A stretch of 64,000 nt of DNA from Inia geoffrensis (Eukaryota; Chordata; Mammalia; Artiodactyla; Iniidae). The notes beneath the pieces are model-generated. The model ran no database searches and was not told the DNA's origin. It saw only the letters and a list, made by a program, of their open reading frames with translations. Within the stretch, counting starts at the first letter, position 1. The number at the start of each line of letters is the position of its first letter. Below, one piece after another: positions 12,748 to 25,889 of the stretch. A program made the translations under genes and the position numbers. The DNA lies in NCBI GenBank assembly GCA_036417435.1, contig CM070915.1:79113799-79177798 (forward strand), written 5' to 3'.

Positions 12748-13032
12748 GGGGTTTCCCTGGTGGCGCAGTGGTTTGGAATCTGCCTGCCAATGCAGGGGAC
12801 ACGGGCTCGAGCCCCGGTCTGGGAAGACCCCACATGGCGCGGAGCAACTGGGCCCGTGAGCCACAACTACCGAGCCTGCGCGACTGCAGCCTGTGCTCCG
12901 CAACAAGAGAGGCCGCGACAGTGAGAGGCCCGCGCACCGCGATGAAGAGTGGCCCCCGCTCGCCGCAACTGGAGAAAGCCCTCGCACAGAAACGAAGACC
13001 CAACACAGCCAAAAATAAATAAATAAATAAAT
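12748..13032 (+). mobile_element. CHR-type SINE, long form
   Basis: The head is 'ggggtttccctggtggcgca'. Unlike the short copies, it continues past the 'gcaccgcgatgaag' block into 'ctggagaaagccctcg' and ends in an (AAAT)n-like tail. The B-box position reads 'gctcgagcc', keeping the A that the short copies lack. Target-site duplication is not clear. Confidence 0.93.
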
Positions 13033-14021
13033 TTATTTTTTAAAAAAAGCTAACTAGGCTGTACATAGGATTAAAAAAAAAAACGGAAATATCGTGAATA
13101 CAGGATAGAATAAATAACTGAATGTATGGATTATACTACAGAAAGGTAAAGCTCATTCTGACTAAATCTGAGGCCCAGACAGTAAGTGAAGAAGATGACT
13201 GGGACTCCAGGAGAAATCAGCGGAAAGAGTAAGAAAGATAAGAGATTTCCCTGGATATCATTTATGTGGAAAATACAGGAGGGATGGCATATATATACGT
13301 GCAGTTCTATAAATGGTTTGAATGTAGTCATATAATGGCTGTGAATTAACTACCACTGGATCAATACAGATGAAATCAAACACAGAAATTAATGTAATAT
13401 CAAATATAAATGAAATATACTAAAAATAAATACCTAAATGCAACAAATAAGAATTTAAAATATTTTTATGTTTCCCTATGTCCTACTAGATTTTGCATAG
13501 ATATTTCCAGAAAAAAAATTTGCTCCAAAGATTATTTTTTAATAATGGAAGACTTGAAAAAAATCTATAAGCATATTTTGATGAGAAAAATAATATATTT
13601 ATTTAACATTAAAGTATCTGTAGGAAATTATTTGTGAAAAACTATGACAGAATCTTTTCAATATCAATGATTTTCTACTTAATTACATAAATGTTGATTT
13701 CCCATTTTTAAAATTTCTAGTTGCCCAACTAAACGAGGTAAAGCGGCTTTCAAAGCAATGCCCTGAGTGACAGTGTGACCCTACGTAAGATGGGGCTCTT
13801 CTCTCTGGCACATTCATCCCGTTCACAATAACACCAATTACCACAGTACTGGGTTACAGCTCACGTTCAGCTTTTGATTTAGCCTGTTTTGTTGTTGTTG
13901 TTCTTGTTCCTTTCTTGCTTTCTTTTTGGTTTATTCAAGGTTTTCTTTTCCTTTCTTGTTAATTGAATTTTTCTGTCTATTGTTTCACAACTTACACTTT
14001 AGTTAATTTTCTAAATTTCAT
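13033..14021. other. Unassigned AT-rich sequence
   Basis: I see no recognisable gene or repeat family. A GTT/TTC-rich tract lies at about 13888-13950. Confidence 0.4.
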
Positions 14022-14370
14022 GGGACTTCCCTGGTGGCACAGTGGTTAAGAATCTGCCTGCCAATGCAGGGGACATGGGTTCAAGCTCTGGTCTGGGAAG
14101 ATCCCACATGCCATGGAGCAACGAAGCCTGTGGGCCACAACTACTGAGCCTGCGCTCTAGAGCCCGTGAGCCATAACTACTGAGCCCACGTGCCACAACT
14201 ACTGAAGCCAGTGTGCCTAGAGCCCGTGCTCCGCAACAAGAGAAGCCACCACAATGAGAAGTCCACACACCTCAACGAAGAGTAGTCCCCGCTCGCCACA
14301 ACTAGAGAAAGCCCATGTGCAGCAACGAAGATCCAATGCAGCCAAAAATAAGTAAATAAATTAAAAAAAA
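14022..14370 (+). mobile_element. CHR-type SINE, longest form with internal repeats
   Basis: The head is 'gggacttccctggtggcaca'. The middle repeats a 'cacaactactgagcc'-like motif three times at about 14136-14215, interleaved with 'ctagagcccgtg'. The body ends 'caatgcagccaaaaataagt'. It is more diverged than the short copies and therefore likely older. About 14371-14690 shows nothing I recognise. Confidence 0.92.
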
Positions 14371-15010
14371 TTTTTTTGCTAACATTTTACACATATATTA
14401 GACAAGTAGGCCTATCTCCCTGATAACCATTTCCTACTGTTCTGTGACATTTTAGTTGCATATTAATTTAATATGATCTAAATTACACCACCACTCTTAC
14501 ATGTATCACAAATGTCTTCATATCCACACACCTAATCCGTTCTTGCACCTCTGTCCTTCCTTCTAGGCCCGGTTTTCCTCCACATTAAGAACAATCTTTA
14601 GAAAATTCTACAATCAAACTATGTAAAAGATAAACACTCTCAAGTATATTGCCTGAAAAAACTTTACTGTACACTTGTTTGGATTAGTTAGGATAAGTAT
14701 AAAATTACAGGTTAACAGTTATTTTCTCTCAGATATTTGAGGTTACTATGCCATTGGATTCTGGCTTCCATCTCTACTACTGAGAAGTCTATTATTATTG
14801 AAACATTTGTCTTTTGTTTAGGTAATTTGCATGTTCTCTCTGTGTGCTTTTCAGATAATCTTTTTGCTTTTAACACTTTGTGATTTCAGTCCAGCATATG
14901 TTGGTGTGGGTTTGTACCTATTTATCCTGCCCAGGAGTTTCCTCGTGTCTTTAATCTATTCTGTAACATTATTTGCAAGTATATCTGTAGGAGGAAACCC
15001 TTTTATCATC

Positions 15011-15012
<2 letters not shown>

Positions 15013-15041
<29 letters not shown>

Positions 15042-15232
15042 GTGGTACGCGGGCCTCTCACTGTTGTGGCCTCTCCCGTTGCGGAGCACGGGCTCCGGAC
15101 GCACAGGCTCAGCGGCCACGGTTCACGGGCCCAGCCACTCCGCAGCATGTGGGATCTTCCCGGACCGGGGCACGAACCCGTGTTCCCTGCATCGGCAGGC
15201 GGACTCTCAACCACTGCGCCACCAGGGAAGCC
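15013..15232 (-). mobile_element. CHR-type SINE, short form (antisense)
   Basis: A T-run of about 28 is followed by the complement of the short CHR body, ending 'gccaccagggaagcc'. The target-site duplication is 'tatcatctgattttt', on both sides. High similarity to the other short copies suggests a fairly recent insertion. Confidence 0.96.
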
Positions 15233-15991
15233 TCTTATCATCTGATTTTTATGTGAAATAATCTTAGCCCAGAAGACTGTGTATCTCTAATTCACTTACG
15301 CTCAGAGGATGTGGAATGCCTTACAAGTAAATCTGGGAAGGAAACTTGGCCGTGACGTGATCATTATTGACCTTGTTCCTTTTGTTTCTCTCTCTTCTGT
15401 TCCTGCTTTCCACATGTTTCACCTCACAGTATTACCCAGTAAGACACTGATTACTGATGGCTGGTATTTCTAAAATTTCATTCATAAATTTGTCTCTCAC
15501 ACTAAGGTACATTATTCAAGATATTCTCTATCATTAATAAAAGTGACATTTTACTTCCATAATTATTTTGTAAAGTTGTTCTGGGCCAGATGGAAAAGAA
15601 CATTGCCTTTTAATAAGGAATCCCTCAAAACTCCCAACGATACCAATACCTTAAAATAAATGTCCTTTCTGTTTTCACCGTATTCTCGTCTCTGGAATTC
15701 TTATGTGATCTATGTTGGGTATCTTTTTCCATACTTATCTCTCTTAACTCCTCTGCTTTTTCCATCTTTTAAAACAGTGTGACTTGTTCAGCTCTATACT
15801 CCAATTTTCTAATTACTTCATATTTTAACAGCTATGTTTTATGGTATTTAACGCATATATTGAGGTTTTAATTTCCATGGTAGAATTTCTTTTGCAGATC
15901 TGTCTGGTATATTGTTTGACAGTAGCTTGTTATATTTTAATCACTCGTATAATTGACTATTTAAAATATATTGATTTTATTTACTTTTTAC

Positions 15992-16111
15992 TTTTTTTTT
16001 TTTTTTTGGCCACACTACATGGGTTGCAGGATCTTAGTTCCTTGACCAGGGACTGAACCCAGCCGTGCAGTGAAAGCCCCAAGTCCTAACCACTGGACCG
16101 CCAGGAAATTC
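15992..16111 (-). mobile_element. Short tRNA-derived SINE of a different family (antisense)
   Basis: A T-run is followed by 'ggccacactacatgggttgc' and ends 'ccactggaccgccaggaa', the cetartiodactyl tRNA-SINE type of about 115 bp. It is flanked by 'atatattgatttta' on both sides (target-site duplication). Confidence 0.88.
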
Positions 16112-16480
16112 ACTGACATATATTGATTTTAGATTCTGCATCCCTATTATGTAACCCTATTATGTAAAACTTTGTGGTCACATTTTTGCTTGCTGTATCA
16201 TATAGCTTGCACTAATAGTGGAAGCTTCCTTGTGTGTTCTGGAATTTGGATTGTGAACTCATGTTCAGGTGGTCTTATCTATAAGAGTCTTGTGTGTCCT
16301 GAGCCAGGGACGTATCTTTCTGGCAGTATTTTCAGTTTGCAACTGATTTTAAATGTTCATGTCTTTTACTGCATGTTCCCAGACCACACAGAATTTGTAA
16401 ATTTGATGCATGGTTACAAATACCCAGAGAAGACTTTATTTTCACCCAGAGACTGGGTGCAATAGAAAAACTGCCTCGAT

Positions 16481-17535
16481 GCCTTTCCTCCTCAGCTTGG
16501 AATTTTTGAATCTACTCCTGCACTAAAATACCTTGAAGCCTCCTTCTTCATAGAAGCTTTCACTTCACTTCCCCGTACCAATAAGACCCCGTTCTCCTGA
16601 CTGCACGTGATTATTAAAATTTAAACTCTTCAGATTTGAAAGCTGACTTGATATTGTTAATTTTTCAGTATGATATTGTATTTGGTTATATTTGTTTAGA
16701 AAGCCCATTTTATATAAACCTGGTAAAAACTTTACAGATGAACGTGTATGTTTGGTTTTTTTGTTTCAAAATAACCCAAAAAAGAGTGTTGGAAATTGAG
16801 AAGAGGTAAAGGTGAACCGTATTTTGTCATAGAGAAGTTCTGTGATGGGTGTGTAGTTGTTTCGAGTACTATTTTCTGCATTTTTGCACATGCCTAAAGT
16901 TGCCCACAATCACAGTACTTTTTGACCCAACTGTGGTTAGTACTTGCAAGAGCCCTTCTGTCCCTCACCCTCGTCCTCTGTGAGGCAGGACCAGCTTCTG
17001 GTTACAGCTCTGCTTTTCAATTTTACACCAGTACTAAAGCTTATTTTTGAATTCTGTTTTACACTTAAATTATATTTTATCTGTAAATTTTAGAAATTTT
17101 GTACCAAAATTCTTTTTTCCGGTAATTTAATTTGCCTTATGTTTTTTAATGATAAAAGAATAATTTATTTAGAATAGGGCACCTATTTGCATTATTTTAA
17201 GATTATAACTGAACATTCATCTTTTTGAAAACAGGATGAGAGGGGATTTGAACAGTATCACTTAAATCATAGACTATATTCTCAATGATAACTTTTGCTT
17301 TATTACTTAATCAAACTGTCACACTTTCAAGATAAAAACAACTGCCATTCTTTAAGGCTCCTGAAATTCTACCCTTAGAACTGTCTTTAGAATGCATTTC
17401 TGCAACTCTCCCTACCAATGTAAAATCATCACCTTTGAAACTGAAATTTTATGACACTCCAAGGAACCCACAAACTATTTTATTTAATAAAACTAGAGAA
17501 CAAACTGGGTAACAAGTTTGAAATAAAACAAAACA
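16481..17535. other. Unassigned sequence
   Basis: AT-rich, with no exon-like frame and no repeat I can name. Confidence 0.4.
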
Positions 17536-17753
17536 GGGGGCTTCCGTGGTGGCGCAGTGGTTGAGAGTCCGCCTGCCAATGCAGGGGACGCGGGTTCGTG
17601 CCCCGGTCTGGGAAGATCCCACATGCCGCAGAGCGGCTGGGCCTGTGAGCCATGGCCACTAAGCCTGCGCGTCCGGAGCCTGTGCTCCGCAATGGGAGAG
17701 GCCACAACAGTGAGAGGCCCATGTACCGCAAAAAAAAACAAAAAACAAAAAAA
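17536..17753 (+). mobile_element. CHR-type SINE, short form
   Basis: The body runs from 'gggggcttccgtggtggcgc' to 'tgtaccgc', with an A-rich tail interrupted by C. The flanks 'aaacaaaacagg' and 'caaaaaaacagg' are a likely target-site duplication. Confidence 0.94.
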
Positions 17754-19383
17754 CAGGTACCTTAAGCAATGGTGGCATCACTGTAGTAAGCAAACTCCTT
17801 TCCAGTGTGAAGGATAGTATTCATTTGAAACTACAAGTTTGGGTACATTGTGGAGATTAACGCATTGGCCAGTGAATATGCACATATTCAGACTGAGGCT
17901 TACTTAATATCTGTTAAATAAAATGGGCAGTTTAACTATTTTCACATATGTGGACACTGTGCTTTAACTTTCAATATCAATAAGACAGAGTTACAACAAA
18001 TTGATATTTTCCTTTAATTGTCTCAATTCAATATGTCTTCTTTCCTGACCAATGGTGTCTATGGACAGTGGATTTATATGTGCAGGGTACTGAAATGTAA
18101 AACGTTTTACTATCATACCAAGTATTAAAATGTTTTTCTTCTAAGGACTGAAAACTTTTTGGAAGAGAAGTGATGAGAGCTGAATTAGGTACACACCTGC
18201 CTGGCATCTCCACCTCTTCTTTGGGAGCTTCTGTCAGCCCGCTTTGAAAGAGCGGCACACTCACGCCAAGGGGTAAGACGTAGGGTACCTGGTTCAGCCT
18301 TAAATGTCATCTTTCGCTTTTGCAGATTTTAAAATCTTTTCACCAAAGACAGACACAATTAATCTGTCCTAAATGAATGAGTGTAGGTTGCATGTCAAAC
18401 TTAAAATCTGCATACAGTGCAATAAGATTCACTGCCAAATACATTTTTTTTTTTTTGCCAGCAGTAGTTTTGCATCAGATGATGTGGGAAAAAAATCAAA
18501 ACTACTAGACTTTCTTTCCTTGGGATCATCATACTTTCTTTTTTCCCCAAAGGAGAACGTGGCATAGTCTATTTAGTATTTCGAAGTTTAAAGAAGAGAG
18601 TAAATCCACTGTTAGCGTCTCATCATGGAGTGCTATCATTTTTGTCTTGGGAATGATGGACATGTTTCAAAAGAAATTTAAGCCTTGGTGCCCTTTCAAA
18701 TATAGAACAATAGCAAAAAGCATGTGTTTCCTTCATCTCCTGAACTTTAAGCTTGATTAAGCTCAGTAAAGGGCCATTAACACCATTAGACAGCTTTAGA
18801 AAACTATTTTTATTAGTTCTTTCTAGATGACTATAAATGCCAAGAATTCATGAAGATACATTTGCTTCCTTTTGTGAAAGCTGTTCAGCGTCATCTTTGA
18901 TATGAAGATCACAAGTATTGCTTCCTAGTTAAAACAGACAAAAACTGTTCATGAATAGGAGCCTCTTTTAGAAAACAAATCACTATTTATGCAATTCTGT
19001 AGCTCTGGAAAGCATTTTCTAGGAAAATGAGGGCAGGACATTAGCCGGAAGAAAAAAAATCTAAATAGCATTTATAAGCTTATAACCTTAACAGCCAGTT
19101 GTTAAAATACAACAATACCTATGGACAGTTATGAAATGATAGACACTCTTATTTTATTAGGCATTTAATATGAATAAATGAATAGGTATAACATATGGGA
19201 CATTAAAGAAAAATGAAATGAACTGTAGCATACTCTATCCATCTTAAGATATAGAACTTGGAATATTACAAATCATAAAAGAATATAGAAGAAAGTTGGA
19301 GGTGGTGACAGTACAGGTTTTTATCTTCTTAAATTACTGCCCACCCCAAAAGAAACAACCCTAGAGTGACTGATACAAAGAGA
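17754..19383. other. Unassigned; possible conserved non-coding stretch
   Basis: No repeat or exon is recognised. About 18600-19050 stands out for non-repetitive sequence with motif-like blocks ('aagcttgattaagctcag', 'gggccattaacaccatta', 'gactataaatgccaag'). It is a candidate regulatory element on texture alone. Confidence 0.3.
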
Positions 19384-19432
19384 CACACTCACACACACAC
19401 ACATATATATATAATCTCTCTATATATATATC
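19384..19432. repeat. Compound (CA)n/(TA)n microsatellite
   Basis: The tract 'acacacacac' passes directly into 'atatatatata', then 'ctctctatatatatat'. Confidence 0.93.
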
Positions 19433-19499
19433 ATCTTTATAAATTAATAACATCTACAACAATGACAACACAGAAGGCGATGAGGTAGCCTCAGGCACC

Positions 19500-20910
19500 C
19501 TGAGTTGTGTTTGATAGGGAAGAAAAAACACAAAAACAGTTACAAGTCTGGTATGGTATTAATATCTGGTAGAAGGAAGCAGAGACACAGAAGAAAACCT
19601 CTGATGGAGATGAACCAACAGAAGGAAAACTCATAGCTAAGCGAACTCTCTGGAAAGCACAGCAAGCTTAAATGAGCATCACAGCTGAGGCTTGGCAGGA
19701 CTGTTTGTACTTGAAAATTAATAGGTGAGTGGGAGGGGTCTCGTAAGGTCTGAAGGTGCTGGGACAGTAAATCCTGTCAGCGCGTCAAATTCACCAGCCA
19801 AAGCTACCTCCTAGGACAAGACCCTGACCTGAGGAGAAACCTCTGGCTAGAAGGAAAAAAATAAAGATATACTAACAGGAAAAACAAAACATAGTTTGAA
19901 GAGACAGAGTAAGCATCAGGACCAGACTTCGCTACGGCAGGAATGTCGGACTTGGCGGACTGGGGATTGAAAACAACTATAACAAATATGCTAAAGGCTC
20001 CGAAAGTAGAAAGCATGTAAGAAGGGATGAGCAACGTAAGCAAAGAGACAGAAATCCTGAGTAAGAAGCCAAAGGAAATGCTAGAGACCACATACAATGT
20101 ACCAGAAATAAAGAAGGCCTTTGAGGGGCTTATTAGTAGACAGGACATGGCTGAGCAAAGAATCTCTAAGCTCAAGGATGTATCAATAGAAATCTCCAAA
20201 AATGAAGAGCAAAGAAATAGAAACAAATAAAAAACCGGAAAAATATAGAAAAGTTTTCAGATTAACTACAAAAGGTGGAATATTTGTAATGGAAATACCA
20301 GAAAAAGAAGAAAGAGAAAATGGACAGAAGAATTATTTGAAATAATATGACTGAGAATTTCCCCAAATTAAGATCAGATACCAAACCACAGATCCAGGAG
20401 GCTCAGAGGACACCAAGCAGGCTGAACTGATTCCACCCCTGCCCCCCCACCTCCAGCAAAAAAAAACTATATGTAGGCAAGTTATTTTCAAACTATAGAA
20501 AACCAGAGATAAAGAGAAAGAATCCTGAAAGAAACTGAAAGAAAGAAAAAAAAAAACTTACCTATAGAGGAACAAAGATACAAAGATAAGAATTACATCT
20601 GACTTCTCAGAAATCATGTACAGGAAGAGAGTGGAGTGAAATATTTAAAGTGTTGAGACAAAATAAATCAATCTAGAATTCTGTACTTTGCAAAATAACC
20701 TTCAAAAGTGAAGGAAAAATAAAGATTTTTCTCAGATAAAACACAAATTTGAAGGAATTTGTTGCCAGTAGACCTGTGTTGCAAGAAATGTTAAAAGAAG
20801 TTCTTCAGAGAGAAGGAAAAAGATATAAGAAATGTGAATCTACATAAAGCAAGGAAGAGCATCAGAGAAGAAATAAGTGAAGGTTAAAAAAAAAACGGTT
20901 TTTTTAAATT
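19500..20910 (+). mobile_element. Old LINE-1 5' UTR and ORF1, degenerate
   Basis: Sense L1MA-like ORF1 lies at about 19890-20900. The frame at 20027-20230 encodes 'RQDMAEQRISKLKDVSIEIS', the coiled-coil part of ORF1p. Further downstream are the 'gactgagaatttccccaaat' and 'ttgccagtagacctgtgttg' blocks, close to the end of ORF1. Frameshifts and stops break it. The upstream 19500-19890 stretch is probably its 5' UTR by position. No ORF2 follows, so the copy is 3'-truncated near the ORF1/ORF2 boundary. Confidence 0.78.
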
Positions 20911-22516
20911 TTTAATCTAAAAGAAAACAATTTGTTCAAACCCCTTGATCCTCCGGGGTTCCCTAAGGTTTTCCTCTGTGACATGTAGCGGAAGGGGATG
21001 TTTGGTCAACGCTGGTCTATGTCACTGCAGAGAAAATCAACTGATAATGTGCTACATTACAGTTTATCCAAATTATTATTTCACTCAAAACAGGCTGTGA
21101 TGTCATGATGGAGACAGGGTCAAGCTGGCTGTCAAAGCAAAGTACAAACACGTCTGTTTTGGTGTAACTATGGTGTGACTCACAATATCCAACTGCACTT
21201 AACAGAATGATAGGAAAGCAGCTTGGATAATCACTGATTCCTTTTTAAAGTGGCAAATTAGGATAAAAACATCAAATGGAGTTTTTACTTTTGAAATTGT
21301 AAATCTTGACTTTGAAATTACTCCAACGGCCAAGTCCAGTTAATAGAGTGTGTTATAGATACCGTAATCAGACACAATACAAGGTAACAAATTAAAACGT
21401 TTGAATTGCTTTACATATTTAAGAACAAAGACAAACAAACGAACAGGAAAACTTTCTTTAGACCGAAACACAAACATTCTCAATTTACTTACTATTTGAA
21501 AATGCTACAAAATGCATTTCTAATTTCTAGTACAATATTTTTTGCCATATCCTAAGAGAATTTAAGATGTTCTATGAAATTATACATTTCATATAGGTTG
21601 GGTTCTTTTATATCTATATGCATCTTATTCCAAAATAATTTGAGGCTTTACTTTAAATTCGATATTATTTTAATTATATGCCATAGTAAGTGTACTAAGT
21701 ATTCATGTAATACAAAACATTTTTCCTGTATGTATTTGATATATAACATTGAAACAAATACTAATAAATTAAGAAATTTTTAGTATTAATTAGATTAATG
21801 TTTCTGTGTGTACTAGGACTGTGTTAAAATTGTAATTCCAACACCCTCAAAAATAATGTAATATTGTATGTAAAAATAATTACTTGAGGAAGTCAGAACT
21901 TTTACAGACTCAGAGACAGTGGAATAAGGAGGTGAGTATCTAATTAATTAACTAAAGCATCTGAGAGCCCACTGTGATAAAAGTAGTAAGTTCTCACCAT
22001 GAAGACCACAGAATACTACTAAAATATTTATAGGCTTTCAAAATTGTAACATAAATATGTGCTTAAGTGTCCAACACTAAGTTATTTTAAGTGTGTTACT
22101 GAAATAAGCCATTTCAAAACATGTTTGCCAAGGTGAAGAATTAACACATTCAGCGATTATTTTATTCTTCAAATATATTTAAATTATTCTGATATGTTCT
22201 AAGTGAGGGTCTCAGCAAATATCCAAGAAAGCAATGATAAAACTGGACAAAACTGTTCAAAAGCAATTTGTTCTTAGTCTAGAAATTGACCATTTATTTA
22301 AGAAAACCTACCTATCCTCCATAAGAACATTTCAAGTCTGTGGTGTCTTGCCTGAAGTTTCTCTTAACTCCCCACCTAGCTCCATGATGGGCTCGTTCTA
22401 CCAGAGTAAGCCAGGTCATAAACACCAGCAGCCTCACTTCGGGAGGTGGATGTCCTGATTCTTAGTGAAATATGAAAACCCCACGACCAGAGGTGCTGTC
22501 AAAAGCTATCATGATT
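20911..22516. other. Unassigned sequence
   Basis: No exon and no recognised repeat. The sequence is strongly AT-rich with moderate complexity. Confidence 0.4.
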
Positions 22517-22730
22517 GGGCTTCCCTGGTGGCGCAGTGGTTGAGAGTCCGCCTGCCGATGCAGGGGACGCCGGTTCGTGCCCCGGTCCGGGAAGACCCCA
22601 CGTGCCGCGGAGCGGCTGGGCCCGTGAGCCATGGCCGCTGACCCTGCGCGTCCGGAGCCTGTGCTCCGCAACGGGAGAGGCCCCAACAGTGAGAGGCCCG
22701 CGTACCGCAAAAAAACAAAACAAAACAAAA
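22517..22730 (+). mobile_element. CHR-type SINE, short form
   Basis: It is near-complete and well preserved, ending 'gcgtaccgc' with an (AAAAC)n tail. The target-site duplication 'ctatcatgat' lies on both sides. The B-box position reads 'gttcgtgcc'. About 22731-23211 shows nothing I recognise. Confidence 0.96.
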
Positions 22731-23211
22731 CTATCATGATCCCACCAGCAAACAACAGGGAAAGCCAAGCAACAAACTTGTTATTAAGAAGATTGGGTTA
22801 TCTGAGGAATGAAACAACCATAGTGGTCTTTAATAAACCCCCAACATCCTTGATAGTCTGAGAAACTGTGCATCTCAGAAGAGACAGCTGAAGGCCTGGA
22901 ACAGCTGAGCTTCTTTGGCTGAGCAGGAGGCCTTGCATCTACGGGAAACGAAGCTAGGACATGCCTGTAGAGCGCCTCAGAACTGAGTGTGTGTCCCAAC
23001 CCCTGCACTGACCTGACGCATCTGCAAAGGGTCACTCAAAATATTTTTAAGCACAGCATCCGTTGAATTCCCAAAGCTGATCCATAGGTAACACTTAAGA
23101 GCTAAGCTAAAATAATATAAAATAAAACCAGGGATTTCCATGGATGCATACTGCAGGGGAGACAAATTTTACAGAAATAATCCAAACAAGTCACTTAAAC
23201 ATAAATGACTA

Positions 23212-23430
23212 GGGCTTCCCTGGTGGCGCAGTGGTTGAGAGTCCGCCTGCCGAGGCAGGGGACACGGCTTCGTGCCCGGGTCCGGGAGGATCCCACATGC
23301 TGCAGAGCGGCTGGGCCTGTGAGCCATGGCCACTGAGCCTGCACGTCCGGAGCCTGTGCTCCGCAACGGGAGAGGCCTCAACAGTGAGAAGCCCGCGTAC
23401 GGCAAAAAATAATAATAATAATAAAAAAAT
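23212..23430 (+). mobile_element. CHR-type SINE, short form
   Basis: The body is as in the other short copies, ending 'gcgtacggc' with an (AAT)n tail. The target-site duplication is 'ataaatgact'. Confidence 0.95.
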
Positions 23431-23469
23431 AAATAAATGACTAAAACAAACACATGGCAAATATCACAG

Positions 23470-24420
23470 TATCGAAGAAACATGAGAAGCTACAGTTGCA
23501 GCAGTACAGTTTACAAAATAGCACGTAAAATTTAAAGTTTCTGGAAAAAAGAAAGCCATTAAAAACAGGAATGTGTGACCCAAAGAAATAAAAATAAGAG
23601 CAGTCAGTAGACACTGTCCCTGAGAACAAATAGCTATTGGACTTACTAGACAAAGGCTTCAAATCAGGTATTATACATGTCAGAAAAACATAAAAGAAAC
23701 CAAAATACAATAATTGAAATGAAAATCTCAGTACAGAGTTACAGTAAATTTGAATTGGTTGAATAAATAATTTAATAAACCTGAAGGCAGATCAATAGAG
23801 AGTCCCCAATTTCAAAAAACAAAAATTAAGAATAAAGAAAAAATAAAAAGACCCATAGTCCATTAAGCATAACGACACATGTATAGTAAAAGTCCTAAAA
23901 GTAGTGGTGAGAGAGTAAAAATGCAGAAAAAGTATTTGAAAAAGTGTCTCAGAACTTCCCACATTTGATGAAATATTAATCCAAGTAGCTCAATAAACTC
24001 CAACTAAGATAGACACAAAGAAATCCACCCCTAGCTATAGCATAGTCAAACTGTTGAAAGACAAAAGAGGAAATCTTGAACACAGCAAGAGAAAAATGGC
24101 CCATCATCGCATAAAGGGAGTCACATATGACAAACATCTTACTACTTATTAGAGTCAATGCAGGGCAGAAAGCAGAAGAAAGACATATTCAAACCATTGA
24201 ATTAAAGTAAGTGTCAACCAAAAATTATATATCAGGAAAAACTATCTTTCTAAAATAAAGGTACAGTAAAGATATTCCACAACAAAAAGGGACAGATAGA
24301 ATTTGTTGCTAGTACCTGCCTTACAAGAAATACTGAAATAATTCCTTCAAGCTAAAAGAAAATTCACACAAATCAATACAAAGAAATAAGAATTACTGAT
24401 GAAGAATATTACATAGGCAT
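23470..24420 (+). mobile_element. Old LINE-1 ORF1 region, degenerate
   Basis: Sense L1M-type blocks include 'gaaatgaaaatctcagtaca', 'aacttcccacatttgatgaa', 'gaaatccacccctagctata' and 'gaacacagcaagagaaaaat'. The last two correspond to the RNA-binding C-terminal half of ORF1. No frame is kept. Confidence 0.75.
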
Positions 24421-25179
24421 ATATAACTATTCACTGCCTCTCAGATCTTTCTGGTAATTGTTTATTTTTTAGCTCTATGTTTTCTTCCATCAGTCCTTTA
24501 TTTTTCTATTTTTCTTTCATGGGAAGATTTATCTGAATTTCTTAATCTATAAACAGAAGAGGAAGTTTCCAATTATTGATACTTATTAGAATATCAGTTT
24601 TTGTTTAAATCAATTTCAAGTTGCACTCTGAAGGAGGTATATGTATGTAAATATGTATATTGTATATATGTGTGTATATACATGCTTTCAGGAATATATG
24701 TTCATGAATCTTCTCATCCAATGTTCTCCTTCAACTCCATATACTTCTGATTGCATAATAAGATTCACCAGGAACATCTGAGTTAATTCACGAAAATTAT
24801 GTTTGAAATCACTCATTTTTTTTTTGAATTGTACTTCTTATATTCAGAGACATTAGTTACACCTTCATCAAAAATAAATGAGAGAAAAGAATATATTCAT
24901 GAATTGAGTTAAAGAAGACAGAAAGTGGAATTATTTTCTTTATTAGTAAACTCTGTCATATTCAGCAATTCTTTCATTCACATTTTCTGAGTTTCTAAAC
25001 AAAGGTAGACACTGATGAAAATAAAGGGAACAACTTCTGGAGAGATGTATCTGCCAAGTCAGGGAAATAAATTAATGGCGAACCCTAGGAATGTATATAC
25101 CCTATCAGGCAAGAGAGAGAGCTTAGAACAGGACGACCTTCCAAGAATCACTGAAATCATAGTATGGCAGGATGCGTTT
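24421..25179. other. Unassigned; small (TATG)n-like tract
   Basis: A degenerate TATG/TGTA tract lies at about 24640-24685. Otherwise it is AT-rich with no identity I can support. Confidence 0.4.
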
Positions 25180-25710
25180 TCAAATACGTCCACAACGATA
25201 TCTCTCATCGCACATGTTCTTCTTATAACGCAGCATTGACCCACCTCCCATGGAGAGGTGGGACCTATGGCCTTTCCCCTTGTAACTGGGTAGGGTTTTG
25301 TGACATTTTTCACCAGTGGGGTGTGGTGGAGCAGAACGATAAGTGATTTCTGAGACTAGGTCATGAAAGGCAATGCAGCCTCTGCTCTGTTTGCTGGAAC
25401 ACACACTTCTGAAGAGTCCAGTGTCCATGAGATGTCCACTTGGCCACCACCACAAGGAACCCGACCAGTCCATGTGGAAGGATCACGTGACTAGGCCCTC
25501 AGTCTGCATGAAAAGAGAGAGATCCCCACCCGTGTTTCAGTTTGCCAGTTTCTAAACGTAGGTGAGAGGACCGAGGCGGACTTGCTGAGCTAAGCCTTTC
25601 CCTAACTCTCAACCTTCTCAGAAACCTGGGGAGAGAATCAAATAATTATTATTGTTGTGAGCTACTAAGTCTTGAGGTCATTTGTTATGTCACATAACAT
25701 GTACCATTTA
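25180..25710 (+). mobile_element. Probable MLT/MaLR-like LTR, degenerate
   Basis: The 3' part 'ttgtgagctactaagtcttg' followed by 'tcatttgttatgtcacataa' is the characteristic 3' end of MLT-type LTRs of the ERVL-MaLR group. The upstream body ('gcagcctctgctctgtttgc', 'cacgtgactaggccctcag') fits the same family loosely. There are no internal retroviral genes. It is a solo LTR if the call is right. Confidence 0.5.
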
Positions 25711-25889
25711 GAATATATTGTATAAAATATAATTTGAACAATACACTTTAGGAATTCTTATAATGATGTGCTCATATTAATCTTAGTTCATAAGATTGTC
25801 TGCCATAATAACTTGTTTTTTATGTTGTCTAGTTTTTCTGGCTACATTTTTCCTATGCTTCATCAGCAAGATTTATAAATAGGTATGAA

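Larger units (their letters stand above)
14690..16480 (-). mobile_element. Old LINE-1 5' region (antisense), interrupted
   Basis: T-rich plus-strand text such as 'ggattctggcttccatctct', 'tgtgctttcagata'-like runs and 'gtggtagaatttcttttgc'-like runs resembles antisense L1M ORF1/5' UTR. Two SINEs (15013-15232 and 15992-16111) interrupt it. Similarity is low and patchy. About 15240-15640 is less certain and may be unrelated. Confidence 0.5.

Noticed and set aside
18028..18264. 78-codon minus-strand frame without repeat content
   Set aside because: No recognised protein similarity and no splice context. Short frames of this size are expected by chance.
19804..20226. 140-codon minus-strand frame
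   Set aside because: It is antisense to L1 ORF1 and the sense strand carries the recognisable ORF1 protein.
22462..22861. Several overlapping frames in both strands with 'GTRASHCWGLSRCGAQ'-like text
   Set aside because: They are translations of the CHR SINE body. The same peptides recur at every SINE copy in the window.
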